A DNA stretch of 64,000 nucleotides from Salinigranum halophilum (GTDB lineage Archaea; Halobacteriota; Halobacteria; Halobacteriales; Haloferacaceae). Below, one piece after another: positions 33,888 through 41,502 of this stretch. The notes below the pieces were generated by a model. The model saw only the letters and a program-made list of their open reading frames with translations. It ran no database searches and was not told the DNA's origin. Numbering within the stretch: position 1 is the first letter of the stretch; each line of letters opens with the position of its first letter. The DNA is taken from positions 676,130 through 740,129 of the forward strand of contig NZ_ML660182.1 in NCBI RefSeq assembly GCF_007004735.1. Reading direction: 5' to 3'. A program made the position numbers and the translations under genes.

Positions 33888-34340
33888 ATGCCTAGGAATA
33901 TATATTCGCACGCGCTCGGCGTCGAGCGGCGAGACGGGACGCGACAGTTCGCGGTCTCGCGCGTCGTCGACGCCCCGGCGGAGCGTGTGTGGGACGTCCT
34001 TACGGATACGACGCGGTGGGACGAGTGGGGGCCGAGCGTCGCCGCCGTCGACTGTCCGACACGGTACGTCCACGAGGGAGTGACCGGACGGGTCCGCATC
34101 TCTCGTACGGGCCTCTGGGTCCCGTTCGAGATAGACTCGTACGTGGACGGCGGGGAGACGAAGCGGTGGACGTGGCGTGTCGCTCGTGTCCCGGCGACGG
34201 GCCACCGGGTCGACGCGCTCGGCGAGCAGTGCCGCGTGACGTTCGAGGTCCCGCTCGTCGCCGCCGGCTACGTCCCGGTGTGTCGGCGGGCGCTCGACCG
34301 TCTCGCGCGCCTCGTCGAGAGCCGCGGGCCGGACGTGTGA
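33888..34340 (+). CDS. SRPBCC (START/Bet v1) family protein
   Basis: 150 residues from the ATG at 33888. FAVSRVVDAPAERVWDVLTD (about 21-40) and TTRWDEWGPSVAAVD are the classic opening of polyketide-cyclase/dehydrase-like SRPBCC proteins; GVTGRVRISRTGLWVPFEID and KRWTWRVARVPATGH form the later strands, and VCRRALDRLARLVES is the long C-terminal helix. These hydrophobic-cavity proteins bind lipids or polyketides; the ligand is unknown. It is convergent with the flavin reductase (6 bp between ends). Confidence 0.85.
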   Translation: MPRNIYSHALGVERRDGTRQFAVSRVVDAPAERVWDVLTDTTRWDEWGPSVAAVDCPTRYVHEGVTGRVRISRTGLWVPFEIDSYVDGGETKRWTWRVARVPATGHRVDALGEQCRVTFEVPLVAAGYVPVCRRALDRLARLVESRGPDV

Positions 34341-34346
34341 GTGCCG

Positions 34347-34931
34347 TCAGGGCGGGCGTTCGAGGTGGTATCGGTCCCGCGTCGAGGCGTAGTACCCGCC
34401 GGCGAGGCGGCCGACCGCGTCGAGTTTCGTCACGTCGAGTTTGTGCCCCTCGACGAGGAGGTCGTCGTCGACGTGGGCGTGGACGACCTCGCCGAACAGC
34501 AGCGTCGACCCGCCCATCTCCATCGACTCCGCCAGCGTGCACTCGAGGGCGACGTGGGCCTCCTCGACGCGGGGCGCGTCGACGGCGGTGGCTTCGACGG
34601 CTGTCACGCCCGCGCGCTCGAACTCGCTCTCGCCGGCGTCGAGCGACGCCGCCGTCTCGTTCATCGCCTCCACGAGGTCGCCCGTGACGACGTTGACGAC
34701 GAAGGCTTCGCTCTCGAGCACGTTCTCGGGCGTGTCTTTCCGCTCGCGACCGACACCGACGGGTGCGACCATCAACACCGGCGGGTTGATGGCGGCGACG
34801 TTGAAGAAGCTGAAGGGCGCGAGGTTCTCCCCGCGCGACCCACGCGAGGAGACCCACGCGATGGGGCGGGGAACGACCGCCGCCGACAGCAGTCGGTACG
34901 GCGAACCGAACTCGTCGGGACGTCCCTCCAT
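34347..34931 (-). CDS. flavin reductase family protein (FMN-binding split barrel)
   Basis: 194 residues. SAAVVPRPIAWVSSRGSRGE (about 16-35) and NLAPFSFFNVAAINPPVLM (about 36-54) are the FMN-binding signature; FVVNVVTGDLVEAMN and LGEVVHAHVDDDL-type strands follow. Members reduce FMN with NAD(P)H, or serve other redox roles as FMN-bound proteins. The ATG at 34931 shares one base with the stop codon of a 29-codon upstream reading frame (TGATG), so the two may be translationally coupled. Confidence 0.9.
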   Translation of the reverse strand: MEGRPDEFGSPYRLLSAAVVPRPIAWVSSRGSRGENLAPFSFFNVAAINPPVLMVAPVGVGRERKDTPENVLESEAFVVNVVTGDLVEAMNETAASLDAGESEFERAGVTAVEATAVDAPRVEEAHVALECTLAESMEMGGSTLLFGEVVHAHVDDDLLVEGHKLDVTKLDAVGRLAGGYYASTRDRYHLERPP

Positions 34932-35020
34932 CAGTTCACCTCGCGCTCCGGAGAGTCGTCTGCTCGGTACTCGCTCGGCGTCGCATCGAACGGGTGGTCC
35001 GTCGGGGATGTCTCGGTCAT
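34931..35020 (-). CDS. 29-residue peptide coupled to the flavin reductase
   Basis: The frame from the ATG at 35020 to the TGA at 34931-34933 encodes a very acidic peptide (MTETSPTDHPFDATPSEYR, then ADDSPEREVN). Its stop overlaps the flavin reductase ATG by one base, the usual sign of translational coupling in haloarchaea. The composition (acidic, no Arg/Pro shadow pattern) suggests a real small protein. Its function is unknown. Confidence 0.5.
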   Translation of the reverse strand: MTETSPTDHPFDATPSEYRADDSPEREVN

Positions 35021-35055
35021 GTGTGGTCGTATGGAAAGGGGGGTCAAAACAGTGC

Positions 35056-35502
35056 TTACAGGCCGACTCCGACGGCGAGCGGCCACGGGAGTTGGCTCAC
35101 GACGAGAAAGCCGAGTGCGGTCCCGAGGAGCGCGACGTTCTTCAGGAACTGCGTCATCTCGGTCATCTGCTCCTCGTCGGGAGCGGCCCAGAAATCGTGC
35201 ATCGTGGGTGTCGCGACGAGCAGGAAGAGCGCAATCGCACCGGCGGCGAGCACCGGGAACACGCCGAGGAGGATGCCCAGTCCGCCGAACAGGAGCAGCC
35301 CGCCGGAGAACGGCACGGCGAGGCCGGGGAGCGGCACCCCCTTCGCCCCGGCGTACCCGGACATCGTCTCGGCGTTCAGGAAGTGGTTCACGCCCGTGAA
35401 GGCCATGACCGCCCCGAACAGGACGCGCGCCAGGAGGAACACGACCGCCGCGCCGGTCGACCCGAACAGCGCGTCAGCCTGCAGGACGACGTCGGCGTTC
35501 AT
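35056..35502 (-). CDS. DoxX family membrane protein
   Basis: 148 residues from the ATG at 35502. Four TM segments: FLLARVLFGAVMAFTGVNHF (about 23-42), LLLFGGLGILLGVFPVL, AAGAIALFLLVATPTMHDFW and FLKNVALLGTALGFLVVSQL. The RxxFGxxMxxxGxxHF pattern is diagnostic of DoxX. The name derives from the thiosulfate:quinone oxidoreductase subunit, but most single-gene members have no established function. It lies about 35 bp upstream of the small coupled peptide and flavin reductase on the same strand, suggesting a redox-related transcription unit. Confidence 0.85.
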   Translation of the reverse strand: MNADVVLQADALFGSTGAAVVFLLARVLFGAVMAFTGVNHFLNAETMSGYAGAKGVPLPGLAVPFSGGLLLFGGLGILLGVFPVLAAGAIALFLLVATPTMHDFWAAPDEEQMTEMTQFLKNVALLGTALGFLVVSQLPWPLAVGVGL

Positions 35503-35660
35503 ACACGAAACACCTCGAAGGTGGACGGAACGTACATTGCACCCGTCGCTACGCACCCACCCGATATATCAGTTCCCGGACATCAGTGTCACCGGGTAGC
35601 GTCCGACGTCACCGGGTGACACGGATGCCACCCGAGGGGCCGACCGGAGCTCCGTGCGGG

Positions 35661-36662
35661 CTACGAGTTGTCCTCGACGAGTTCGCGCGCGTCTTCGGCC
35701 TTCGTCTCCGCGATGTCCGCGAGGTCGGCCGCGAGCGGTCGGAGCGCGACACCCGCCTCGGTGAGGTCGTTGGCGAACGTCCGGAGGTCTGTCGCGAGCG
35801 CGTCGAACGCGTCGGCGGCAGCCTGGCCGTCTTCACGCGCTCGACGCTCGCGCTCGGCGCGGTCGAACCGCTCGGCGTCGTTGAGGTCGACGATGGCCGG
35901 TCTGAACCGGTCGAAGAAATCGGCGAGCGAGCCGAAGCCGTCGACCTCCGCGCCGAACTGGGCGACCTTGGCCTCGTAGTCGCCGGCGGGGATGGCGGGC
36001 ACGACCGAGACACGCTCGGCGTCGGTCTCCGATTCGATGCTGTCGAACCCCGCCTCGGCGTCCTGTCGCTCGTCCCGTAGGTCGGCAGTCGCGCCTTCGA
36101 CTTCCGTCTCCCGCTGACTCTCGACGGCGTCGCGCGCGCGCGCTGCTTCACCGTAGGCCGCGATGAGGCGAGGCTGCGTGTCGAGACAGAGTCTGAGGAA
36201 GCGACGGGCGGTCTCGACGGCCTCGAGGCGCGGTTCCTGCCGACTGCTCACCAGCCGTCGGGCGTCTTCGATGTCGTCGTCCGCGTCCGACAGGTCGGTG
36301 AGGACGGCCGTTCGTGAGAAGTTCTCGGTCGCCGCCGAGACGTCGACGAGCGAGTCGCCCGCGTTCCCCACGTAGGTCGAGACGGCCTGCGAGAGTTCGG
36401 AGATGGCCCGGTCGAGTGCCTGTGCGGCGCGCTCTTCGCGTTCGCTCAACTCCGGCGTCTCCGTCTCGGTCGCCGTGGGCGTCTCCGTCGGTTCCGCCGT
36501 CTCGGTCGGGGACGCCGTGGGCGTCTCCGTCGGTGACGGCGAGGACGTCGCCGTCGGCGTCCGGGTCGCGGTTCCGGTCGGCGTCGACGTGTCGGTGGAG
36601 GGCTGTTGGCCACACCCGGCGAGCAGTGCCGCCGCCGCGGCGAGAACGGAGCGTCGGTCCAT
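35661..36662 (-). CDS. Tat lipoprotein with Thr/Pro linker and helical C-terminal domain
   Basis: 333 residues from the ATG at 36662. MDRRSVLAAAAALLAGCGQ is a twin-arginine lipoprotein signal with lipobox LAGC (Cys17). Residues 18-75 are a Thr/Pro/Glu repeat linker of the kind that is heavily O-glycosylated outside the cell. Residues 80-333 are almost entirely alpha-helical with heptad-like Leu/Ala spacing, predicted coiled coil (for example RAAQALDRAISELSQAVSTY). I recognise no family. It is probably a surface-anchored helical bundle of unknown binding role. Confidence 0.8.
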   Translation of the reverse strand: MDRRSVLAAAAALLAGCGQQPSTDTSTPTGTATRTPTATSSPSPTETPTASPTETAEPTETPTATETETPELSEREERAAQALDRAISELSQAVSTYVGNAGDSLVDVSAATENFSRTAVLTDLSDADDDIEDARRLVSSRQEPRLEAVETARRFLRLCLDTQPRLIAAYGEAARARDAVESQRETEVEGATADLRDERQDAEAGFDSIESETDAERVSVVPAIPAGDYEAKVAQFGAEVDGFGSLADFFDRFRPAIVDLNDAERFDRAERERRAREDGQAAADAFDALATDLRTFANDLTEAGVALRPLAADLADIAETKAEDARELVEDNS

Positions 36663-36686
36663 ACCGTCCCATCCTGTCGGGGCAGG

Positions 36687-36697
36687 AATAAGTATAC
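36687..36697 (-). promoter_or_regulatory. TATA-like box of the Tat lipoprotein gene
   Basis: Read on the minus strand, GTATACTTAT is located 26-35 nt before the ATG at 36662, the correct spacing for a leaderless transcript. It confirms this ATG over the longer in-frame extension. Confidence 0.6.
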
Positions 36698-36854
36698 CGC
36701 TGCATATCTCTCCCGTCTGTCGATTAGCCGCGTGTACGGACAGCCTCGACTGGCGGGCCCGTCGCCGACGTCCACCCAGAGCAGGGAGTACCCGACGCGT
36801 CACGCTTCAGTGCTCGCGTATTCGTCTCTGAATTTACGTGCACGGCGAACACAA

Positions 36855-36866
36855 AAATGATATACC
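36855..36866 (+). promoter_or_regulatory. TATA-like box, SD and direct repeat before the wHTH gene
   Basis: AAATGATATACC lies about 44 nt before the ATG at 36905, so this mRNA has a short leader, and GGAGGGG (36889-36895) is a Shine-Dalgarno-like site about 9 nt from the ATG. The 8-mer GTCAAGAA occurs twice, at 36872-36879 and 36898-36905, flanking the predicted transcription start; it could be an autoregulatory operator. Confidence 0.45.
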
Positions 36867-36904
36867 GGCTTGTCAAGAACTGATGCACGGAGGGGACGTC
36901 AAGA

Positions 36905-37558
36905 ATGACCGACACATGGGATGCCGCCGGATTCGTGGCCAGCTCTCGCTATCGTCTCGCCGTCTGTGAGTACCTCTCGGACGACGGACCGGGGCTCCCG
37001 TCGGAGATCTCCTCACACACCGACCTCGCACAGCCACACGTCTCTCGGGCACTCTCGGAACTCCGCGAACGAGAGGTCGTCGAGCTCCTCGTCCCCGAAT
37101 CACAGCAGAAGGGCCGGCTCTACGACCTCACGGACGCGGGACGGGTCGCCCTCAACCGGCTAGCACACGGTCGCAACGCGGTCGACGTCGAGGTCGTCGG
37201 GCGTGACGACTTCCCGCACGACGACCTCGTCGAGTTCCTCGAGTCGGGGTACTCGTCGGTCGTACAGGCCGTCGCCGCGTACGACGGTGACGCCGCGAGT
37301 GTCCACTTCTTCGAGGACGAACCGGCCGACCACCAGGCGTCACCGGTCGTCCGGCTCTGGACGACGACCGGCCCGGACGGTGAGCTGACCTCGGGCGCGA
37401 CGGGGAAACACGAGTTCACCGTCTACGGCCTCGAAAACGTCACCCTCGTCGACCTCGCGCTCGACGAGCACTCCCGTCTCGGCATCTCGCTCGACGACGA
37501 CGCCGACGTGTCCGTGCGGAGTTTCGTCGACGCGATCGAAGGCTGCCTGCAGAACTGA
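36905..37558 (+). CDS. winged-helix regulator with C-terminal ligand-type domain
   Basis: 217 residues. The wHTH (about 8-75) reads ASSRYRLAVCEYLSDDGP, SEISSHTDLAQPHVSRALSE and KGRLYDLTDAGRVALNRL, a MarR/ArsR-like fold with recognition helix QPHVSRALSEL. Residues about 85-217 are a mixed domain (DDLVEFLESGYSSVVQAV, EFTVYGLENVTLVDLALDEH) unlike known effector domains that I can name. It is convergent with nothing near and is followed by 211 bp without a gene before the VOC gene. Repeated GTCAAGAA at its start may be its own target. Confidence 0.85.
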   Translation: MTDTWDAAGFVASSRYRLAVCEYLSDDGPGLPSEISSHTDLAQPHVSRALSELREREVVELLVPESQQKGRLYDLTDAGRVALNRLAHGRNAVDVEVVGRDDFPHDDLVEFLESGYSSVVQAVAAYDGDAASVHFFEDEPADHQASPVVRLWTTTGPDGELTSGATGKHEFTVYGLENVTLVDLALDEHSRLGISLDDDADVSVRSFVDAIEGCLQN

Positions 37559-37769
37559 GCGCCCTCCACGTACCTCACCACGTGACGCTACGTGACGCCA
37601 CCGACGCACAGAACCTGATGGTGCCCGTCACGAAGACGATGACGAGTTCCGGCAGTCCCCGCACCCCGCCGGTCCGCGTCGCGACGGCGAACAGCCCGGT
37701 AACCCCGACGTCACCGGCTGACATCGACGTCGCCGAGAGTACATTACCACAGGGTCCGTACCGTACACC

Positions 37770-38375
37770 GTGTCAGAGCACGACGTCTCCACCGACCGAC
37801 CCGACAGTCTCATGCACGCTGCCGGGTGGGACCACGTCACCCTCGTCGGGAGCAACGCCGAGGACACCATCGCCTTCTACCGCGACGTTCTCGGGCTTCG
37901 ACTCGTGATTCGCCAGCCGAATCTCGACCGTGCCGAGGTCGAACACCTCTTCTTCGACGCTGGTGACGGTCGCCTCGTCACGTTCTTCGTCGACGAGTCG
38001 CGCGAGTCGGCCGAGCGTCAGGACCCGGGTGTCGGTGCCGTCCACCACCTCGCGTTCCGCATCGAAGCCGCCGACCTCCCCGAGATTCGCGACAGACTGC
38101 ACGAGGCCGGCCACGGCGTGAGCGAGTACGACCGCGGCGCGTTCCACTCGCTGTACACGCACGACCACAACGGCCTCGTCATCGAACTCGCGGCCGACAA
38201 GTACGAGATTCCCGACGACAGGCGTGCCGAGATTCTCGCCCGTGCACACGCCGCTCGTGTCGACGACGGGGCCGACTACATCGGCTCCGAACACCTCGAA
38301 ACCGCGCTCGCGGAACTGGGGCTTCCGGTGAAGCCGAACGCGCTTCCTGACGCGGCGACGGGCCGCGACTTCTGA
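37770..38375 (+). CDS. VOC-fold (glyoxalase/dioxygenase-like) protein, GTG start
   Basis: 201 residues from GTG 37770; ATG 37812 (MHAAGWDHVTLVG) is an alternative that would begin closer to the domain. GWDHVTLVGSNAEDTIAFYRD (about 19-39) and a second half with VHHLAFRIEAADL (about 91) and a metal-like EL in GLVIELAADKYEI complete one VOC unit; the His, His and Glu would be the metal ligands of a glyoxalase or extradiol dioxygenase. The substrate is unknown. A TATA-like ACATTACC at about 37740-37747 fits the GTG start. Confidence 0.82.
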   Translation: MSEHDVSTDRPDSLMHAAGWDHVTLVGSNAEDTIAFYRDVLGLRLVIRQPNLDRAEVEHLFFDAGDGRLVTFFVDESRESAERQDPGVGAVHHLAFRIEAADLPEIRDRLHEAGHGVSEYDRGAFHSLYTHDHNGLVIELAADKYEIPDDRRAEILARAHAARVDDGADYIGSEHLETALAELGLPVKPNALPDAATGRDF

Positions 38376-38489
38376 AGCTTCGACTCGCGGGAGAACTACC
38401 GGTGCTGTAGGGTTTTGAATCCCGATCGATTCCCGATTCGACTCCTTCGCGGTCCAGTTTTCACTGCTCGTTATCGTTCGCAGGACAAG

Positions 38490-38564
38490 TGGGCGCTGCA
38501 GGATTTGAACCCGCGACAACTTGGTCCGAAGCCAAGCACTCTGTCCAAACTGAGCTAAGCGCCC
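38490..38564 (-). tRNA. tRNA-Arg(UCG)
   Basis: On the minus strand the 75-nt sequence folds as a standard cloverleaf. The acceptor stem GGGCGCT/AGCGCCC pairs 7 bp with discriminator A; the D arm has AGCTCAG..GAG; the anticodon stem CTTGG/CCAAG flanks loop CTTCGGA, giving anticodon UCG (decodes CGA); the T arm is GCGGG-TTCAAAT-CCTGC. There is no intron and CCA is not encoded. A TATA-like AAGTTTAAC on the minus strand at about 38591-38600 is about 31 nt upstream of the first base. Confidence 0.95.
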
Positions 38565-38590
38565 GTACCCGAACGTAGCGAGATACGCCG

Positions 38591-38600
38591 TGTTAAACTT
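38591..38600 (-). promoter_or_regulatory. TATA-like box of the tRNA-Arg gene
   Basis: The minus-strand sequence AAGTTTAACA is centred about 31 nt upstream of the mature 5' end at 38564, typical for archaeal tRNA promoters, where a few leader bases are removed by RNase P. Confidence 0.65.
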
Positions 38601-38820
38601 CGTGGTTTCACACACAGTGTGCGGGTCGTTGACTGGATTGACGGTCGGCCGACGAGATGAGCGACCACCCCCACGGGCCGCTCACCCGGTCACGGACCCA
38701 CGCGGGCGACGCGCGACACCGTCCCGATGCACACCGGGAGAAATCCCGGCACGACGTGACGGTGACTAGTAAGGGAATCAAAAAGAATATTACCGGCACA
38801 CTGTATCTTCTTACCACCTC
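38601..38820. other. intergenic region between tRNA-Arg and the RAD55-like gene
   Basis: I see no gene here. The part nearest the ATPase holds an A/T-rich patch, AAAAAGAATATTACC (38780-38794), a probable TATA box whose transcription start would fall near 38815. CACACAGTGTG (about 38611-38622) is a small palindrome. Both strands carry short open frames that look like compositional noise. Confidence 0.5.
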
Positions 38821-38901
38821 ATGACTCCCGGAGAGTCGACCCGTCACACGAGCGTCTCTCTACCCACGGGACTGACTGCCCGGGAGGTTCCCCATGTATG
38901 A
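38821..38901 (+). CDS. possible 26-codon leader peptide overlapping the RAD55-like gene start
   Basis: An ATG at 38821, just after the predicted transcription start (about 38815), opens a 26-codon frame (MTPGESTRHTSVSLPTG...) that ends in TGA at 38899-38901, overlapping the RAD55-like ATG by 8 bases. The peptide is Ser/Thr-rich. It could regulate translation of the ATPase, or be chance. Confidence 0.25.
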   Translation: MTPGESTRHTSVSLPTGLTAREVPHV

Positions 38902-39499
38902 CCTCTCGCCTGCGCTCGACGCCACGGTCCAACCTGGAACGAACATCCTCCTGGCAGGGCCGCCGCTGACCGGCAAGCGTTCGCTCGGTTTCGACGTCGT
39001 CGCTGGCGGACTCGAGGCAGGCGAGGGTGCCGTCGTCGTCAGCACGAAGGACAGCGCCCAGCGCGTGCTGAACGAGTTCGAGTCCCGCTTCGAGATTGAG
39101 GGCAAGCCCCTCACCGTCATCGACTGCGTCACCCGCCAACAGGGCATCAGCGACGTCACGGAGAACGACCACGTCAAGTACGCCTCCTCGCCCGTCGACA
39201 TGACCGGCATCGGCATCAAGTTTTCCGAGGTCTTAGAGGAGTACTACCAGACGCGCGAGATCAAACAGAACCGTGTCATGCTCCACTCGCTGTCGACGCT
39301 GTTGATGTACTCGGACCTCCAGACCGTGTTCCGGTTCCTCCATGTCTTCACTGGGCGGGTCCAGAGTATCGACGGTCTCGGGCTGTTCTCCATCGACTCG
39401 ACGGCGCACGACGACCAGACGATGAACACGCTCAAACAGCTGTTCGACGGAATCGTCACCACGCACGAGGAGGGCGAACCGACGGTTCGCCTCCCGTGA
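38894..39499 (+). CDS. RAD55/KaiC-like P-loop ATPase
   Basis: 201 residues. ILLAGPPLTGKRSLGFDVVAG (about 18-38) is a RecA-superfamily Walker A motif; GEGAVVVSTKDSAQRVLNEF (about 44-63) and VIDCVTRQQGISDVTEND follow the haloarchaeal RAD55-type pattern. The Walker B-like strand GLGLFSIDSTAHDDQTMNTL (about 158-177) carries Asp. The protein lacks the DNA-binding N-terminal domain of RadA, so it is probably a signalling or regulatory ATPase. GGAGGT at 38885-38890 is a clear Shine-Dalgarno about 4-5 nt before the ATG; such sites are rare in the window. Confidence 0.85.
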   Translation: MYDLSPALDATVQPGTNILLAGPPLTGKRSLGFDVVAGGLEAGEGAVVVSTKDSAQRVLNEFESRFEIEGKPLTVIDCVTRQQGISDVTENDHVKYASSPVDMTGIGIKFSEVLEEYYQTREIKQNRVMLHSLSTLLMYSDLQTVFRFLHVFTGRVQSIDGLGLFSIDSTAHDDQTMNTLKQLFDGIVTTHEEGEPTVRLP

Positions 39500-39570
39500 A
39501 CTGAGCCTCTCGGGACAGACCGCCGCCAGCCGGCCGGCCGTTTTTAACCACGGCTGCTCTCTGTCCGTCC

Positions 39571-39993
39571 ATGCCAGTCACCAGCGACGACGGTCTGCGA
39601 CGCCTCCTCGACCTGACGCCCATCGCCGTCATCGGCTGCTCGAGCACACCAAGCAAGGCCGCACACCGGATTCCGAAGTACCTCCAGCAGCACGGATACC
39701 GAATCGTCCCCGTGAACCCGACGACCGACGAGATTCTCGGCGAACCCACATACGACCGCCTCGCGGATATTCCCGTCGACGTCGAACTCGTCAACGTGTT
39801 CCGGCCGAGTCCGGAGGTGAGCGGCATCGTCGACCAGGTCCTCGAGCGAGCCGACGACCGCGGCGACGTCGACGCCGTCTGGCTCCAACTCGGTATCCGT
39901 GACGACGAGGCGGCCGCACGCGCCGAGGACGCCGGCGTCGACGTGGTACAGGACAAGTGTCTCAAGGTCGAACACGGCCGACTGCTCGGCTGA
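39571..39993 (+). CDS. CoA-binding protein (YccU-like)
   Basis: 140 residues. IAVIGCSSTPSKAAHRIPKYL (about 18-38) is the CoA-binding Rossmann motif and YRIVPVNPTTDEILG follows; VDAVWLQLGIRDDEAAARAEDAG (about 103-125) and VVQDKCLKVEH end the domain. These single-domain proteins are related to the CoA-binding part of succinyl-CoA synthetase and have no catalytic domain. A short T-rich TTTTTAACC lies at about 39540, 25-31 nt upstream, as a TATA-like element. Confidence 0.92.
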   Translation: MPVTSDDGLRRLLDLTPIAVIGCSSTPSKAAHRIPKYLQQHGYRIVPVNPTTDEILGEPTYDRLADIPVDVELVNVFRPSPEVSGIVDQVLERADDRGDVDAVWLQLGIRDDEAAARAEDAGVDVVQDKCLKVEHGRLLG

Positions 39994-40006
39994 GTCGTCG
40001 ACGCGT

Positions 40007-40390
40007 CTACTCGCGCGTCGCGCCGGCCGACGTCGAGTCGTCGGCGTCCTCGGCGTGTTCGTCCGTCCCCGCCGTGTCGCCTCCCGCGGCCGTGTCGTCG
40101 CTCCCCTCGGCAGCCGATGCCGTGTCGGCCGTCGCCGCGCTCTCGGCTTCGGAGATGTGCGCCTCCGCGACCAGTGCGTCGACGTCGATGCCCTCGTGTT
40201 CGGCGAGCGCCGCGAGGATGGCGCGCTGTTCGGCCACCTCGTTCTCGAGCCGGTCGACTCGCTCGTGGGTCTCCGTGACCGTCTCGCGCATCTCCGCGAC
40301 CTGCGTGCGGAGTTCGTTGATCCGTTTGTACAGCTCTTCGCCCATCTCCGCGACTTTCTGGAGCTTCTTCGCGGTTCCGCCGATTCCCAT
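40007..40390 (-). CDS. DUF5798 family coiled-coil protein
   Basis: 127 residues from the ATG at 40390 (MGIGGTAKKLQKVAEMGEEL). The first 80 residues form a coiled coil (ELRTQVAEMRETVTETHERV, then DRLENEVAEQRAILAALAE), followed by an Ala/Asp/Thr/Glu disordered tail. The opening GxGxTAKKLQKVA is diagnostic of the haloarchaeal DUF5798 family. The coiled coil suggests oligomerisation; the role is unknown. The gene is convergent with the CoA-binding protein (14 bp apart) and lies 53 bp downstream of the ABC cassette on the same strand. Confidence 0.88.
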   Translation of the reverse strand: MGIGGTAKKLQKVAEMGEELYKRINELRTQVAEMRETVTETHERVDRLENEVAEQRAILAALAEHEGIDVDALVAEAHISEAESAATADTASAAEGSDDTAAGGDTAGTDEHAEDADDSTSAGATRE

Positions 40391-40443
40391 ACCCCTGCGT
40401 GTGACCGCCGCCCTTGTGTGCGTTCCGCTTGTATCCGCCCACC

Positions 40444-41502
40444 TCACGACAGCGTCGCGGGGTCGACCCGTCGCGTCACCCACCGTAGGCCGAGGTACGC
40501 GCCAGCGCCAGCGACGGCGACGGCACCGACGGCGGCGGCGCTCGTCGGGTCGGCGCTGTCGATGGCGAGTCGCGCGGCGACGTTGGCCGGGTTCACCGGG
40601 AGGACCGTCGACCCGCCGAAGACGAGCAAAACGGCGACGGAGTACAGCAGTTGGGCGGTCCGACGGTCGGGCGAGACGATGGCGAGCGCCAGCGCGACCG
40701 AGACCACCAACAGGGCGAGCGACGCGACGAACGCGACCAGCAGCGCGGGGTGGGAGACGCTCGTGCCGTTCAGCCGGAGGAGGCCGACCCAGAGCGCGGC
40801 CTGCGTGGGCGCGAGCCCCGCCGCGGCCAGCAACTTCCCGTCGACGATGTCACCGAACGAGACGGGGGCCACCCTGAGCAGTTCGAGCGTGCCGCGGTCG
40901 CGTTCCTCGGTGAGCGAGTCGACGGCGAGTGACCCGCTGATGAACACCGGGAGGAACAACAGGAGCGGAACGAGGACGGTGTAGGTGAAGCCGAAGTACG
41001 GGCTCGACGTCCCCTGTCGCGGGAGATCGAGTGGGACCCGCTCGAGCGAACTCGCTCGTTCTGTGCGCTCTGTGCGCTCGAACGCCTGGAGCACCTCCCG
41101 GACCTGGACCACCGTGACGGTCGTCTCGATGTTCGAGTCGGGGACCGTCGCCCGGACGAACGTCCGGCCGTCGCGTCGCTGGGCCACGAGGACGGCCTCG
41201 ACGTCACCATCCTGGAAGGCGGCGAGCGCCGCCTCCCTCGTCTCGTACGGCACCGGCCGCACGCCGGGCTGGTCGTTCATGACGCCGAGGAGTTCGCGCG
41301 CTTCCTCCTCGGAGCCGCTGAGAGCGACGTCGACCTGATACCCCTGGACGCTACCGGGGTCGTACAGCGAGACGAGCCCGACGACGAGGAACGAAGAGAA
41401 CGCGGCGATGAACACCTGGATGAGCAGCGCGAGGACGATGGTCTTCTCCGCCTTCAGCACCTGCAGTTCCCGTCGGGCGATGGTGAGCGAGCCGTCAGCC
41501 AA
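40444..41502 (-). CDS. ABC-2 type permease of a three-gene exporter cassette
   Basis: 352 residues. TM1 (about 20-45) is followed by an extracytoplasmic segment of about 130 residues, and then five TM helices from about 178. SLAVDSLTEERDRGTLELLRVAPV (about 190-213) is the typical ABC-2 motif (LxxEKExGTLEQLL) of NatB/YhaP-type exporters. LVFGGSTVLPVNPANVAARLA precedes the last helix. The gene overlaps the PrsW-fusion permease by 8 bp, so the two permeases and the upstream ATPase are coupled. The substrate is unknown; NatAB-type systems export Na+ or peptides. Confidence 0.88.
   Translation of the reverse strand: MADGSLTIARRELQVLKAEKTIVLALLIQVFIAAFSSFLVVGLVSLYDPGSVQGYQVDVALSGSEEEARELLGVMNDQPGVRPVPYETREAALAAFQDGDVEAVLVAQRRDGRTFVRATVPDSNIETTVTVVQVREVLQAFERTERTERASSLERVPLDLPRQGTSSPYFGFTYTVLVPLLLFLPVFISGSLAVDSLTEERDRGTLELLRVAPVSFGDIVDGKLLAAAGLAPTQAALWVGLLRLNGTSVSHPALLVAFVASLALLVVSVALALAIVSPDRRTAQLLYSVAVLLVFGGSTVLPVNPANVAARLAIDSADPTSAAAVGAVAVAGAGAYLGLRWVTRRVDPATLS

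Noticed and set aside
38376-38489. GGGTTTTGAATCCC near the tRNA, possibly a second tRNA fragment
   Set aside because: Only a T-loop-like string is present, with no acceptor stem or anticodon arm; it looks like chance similarity.
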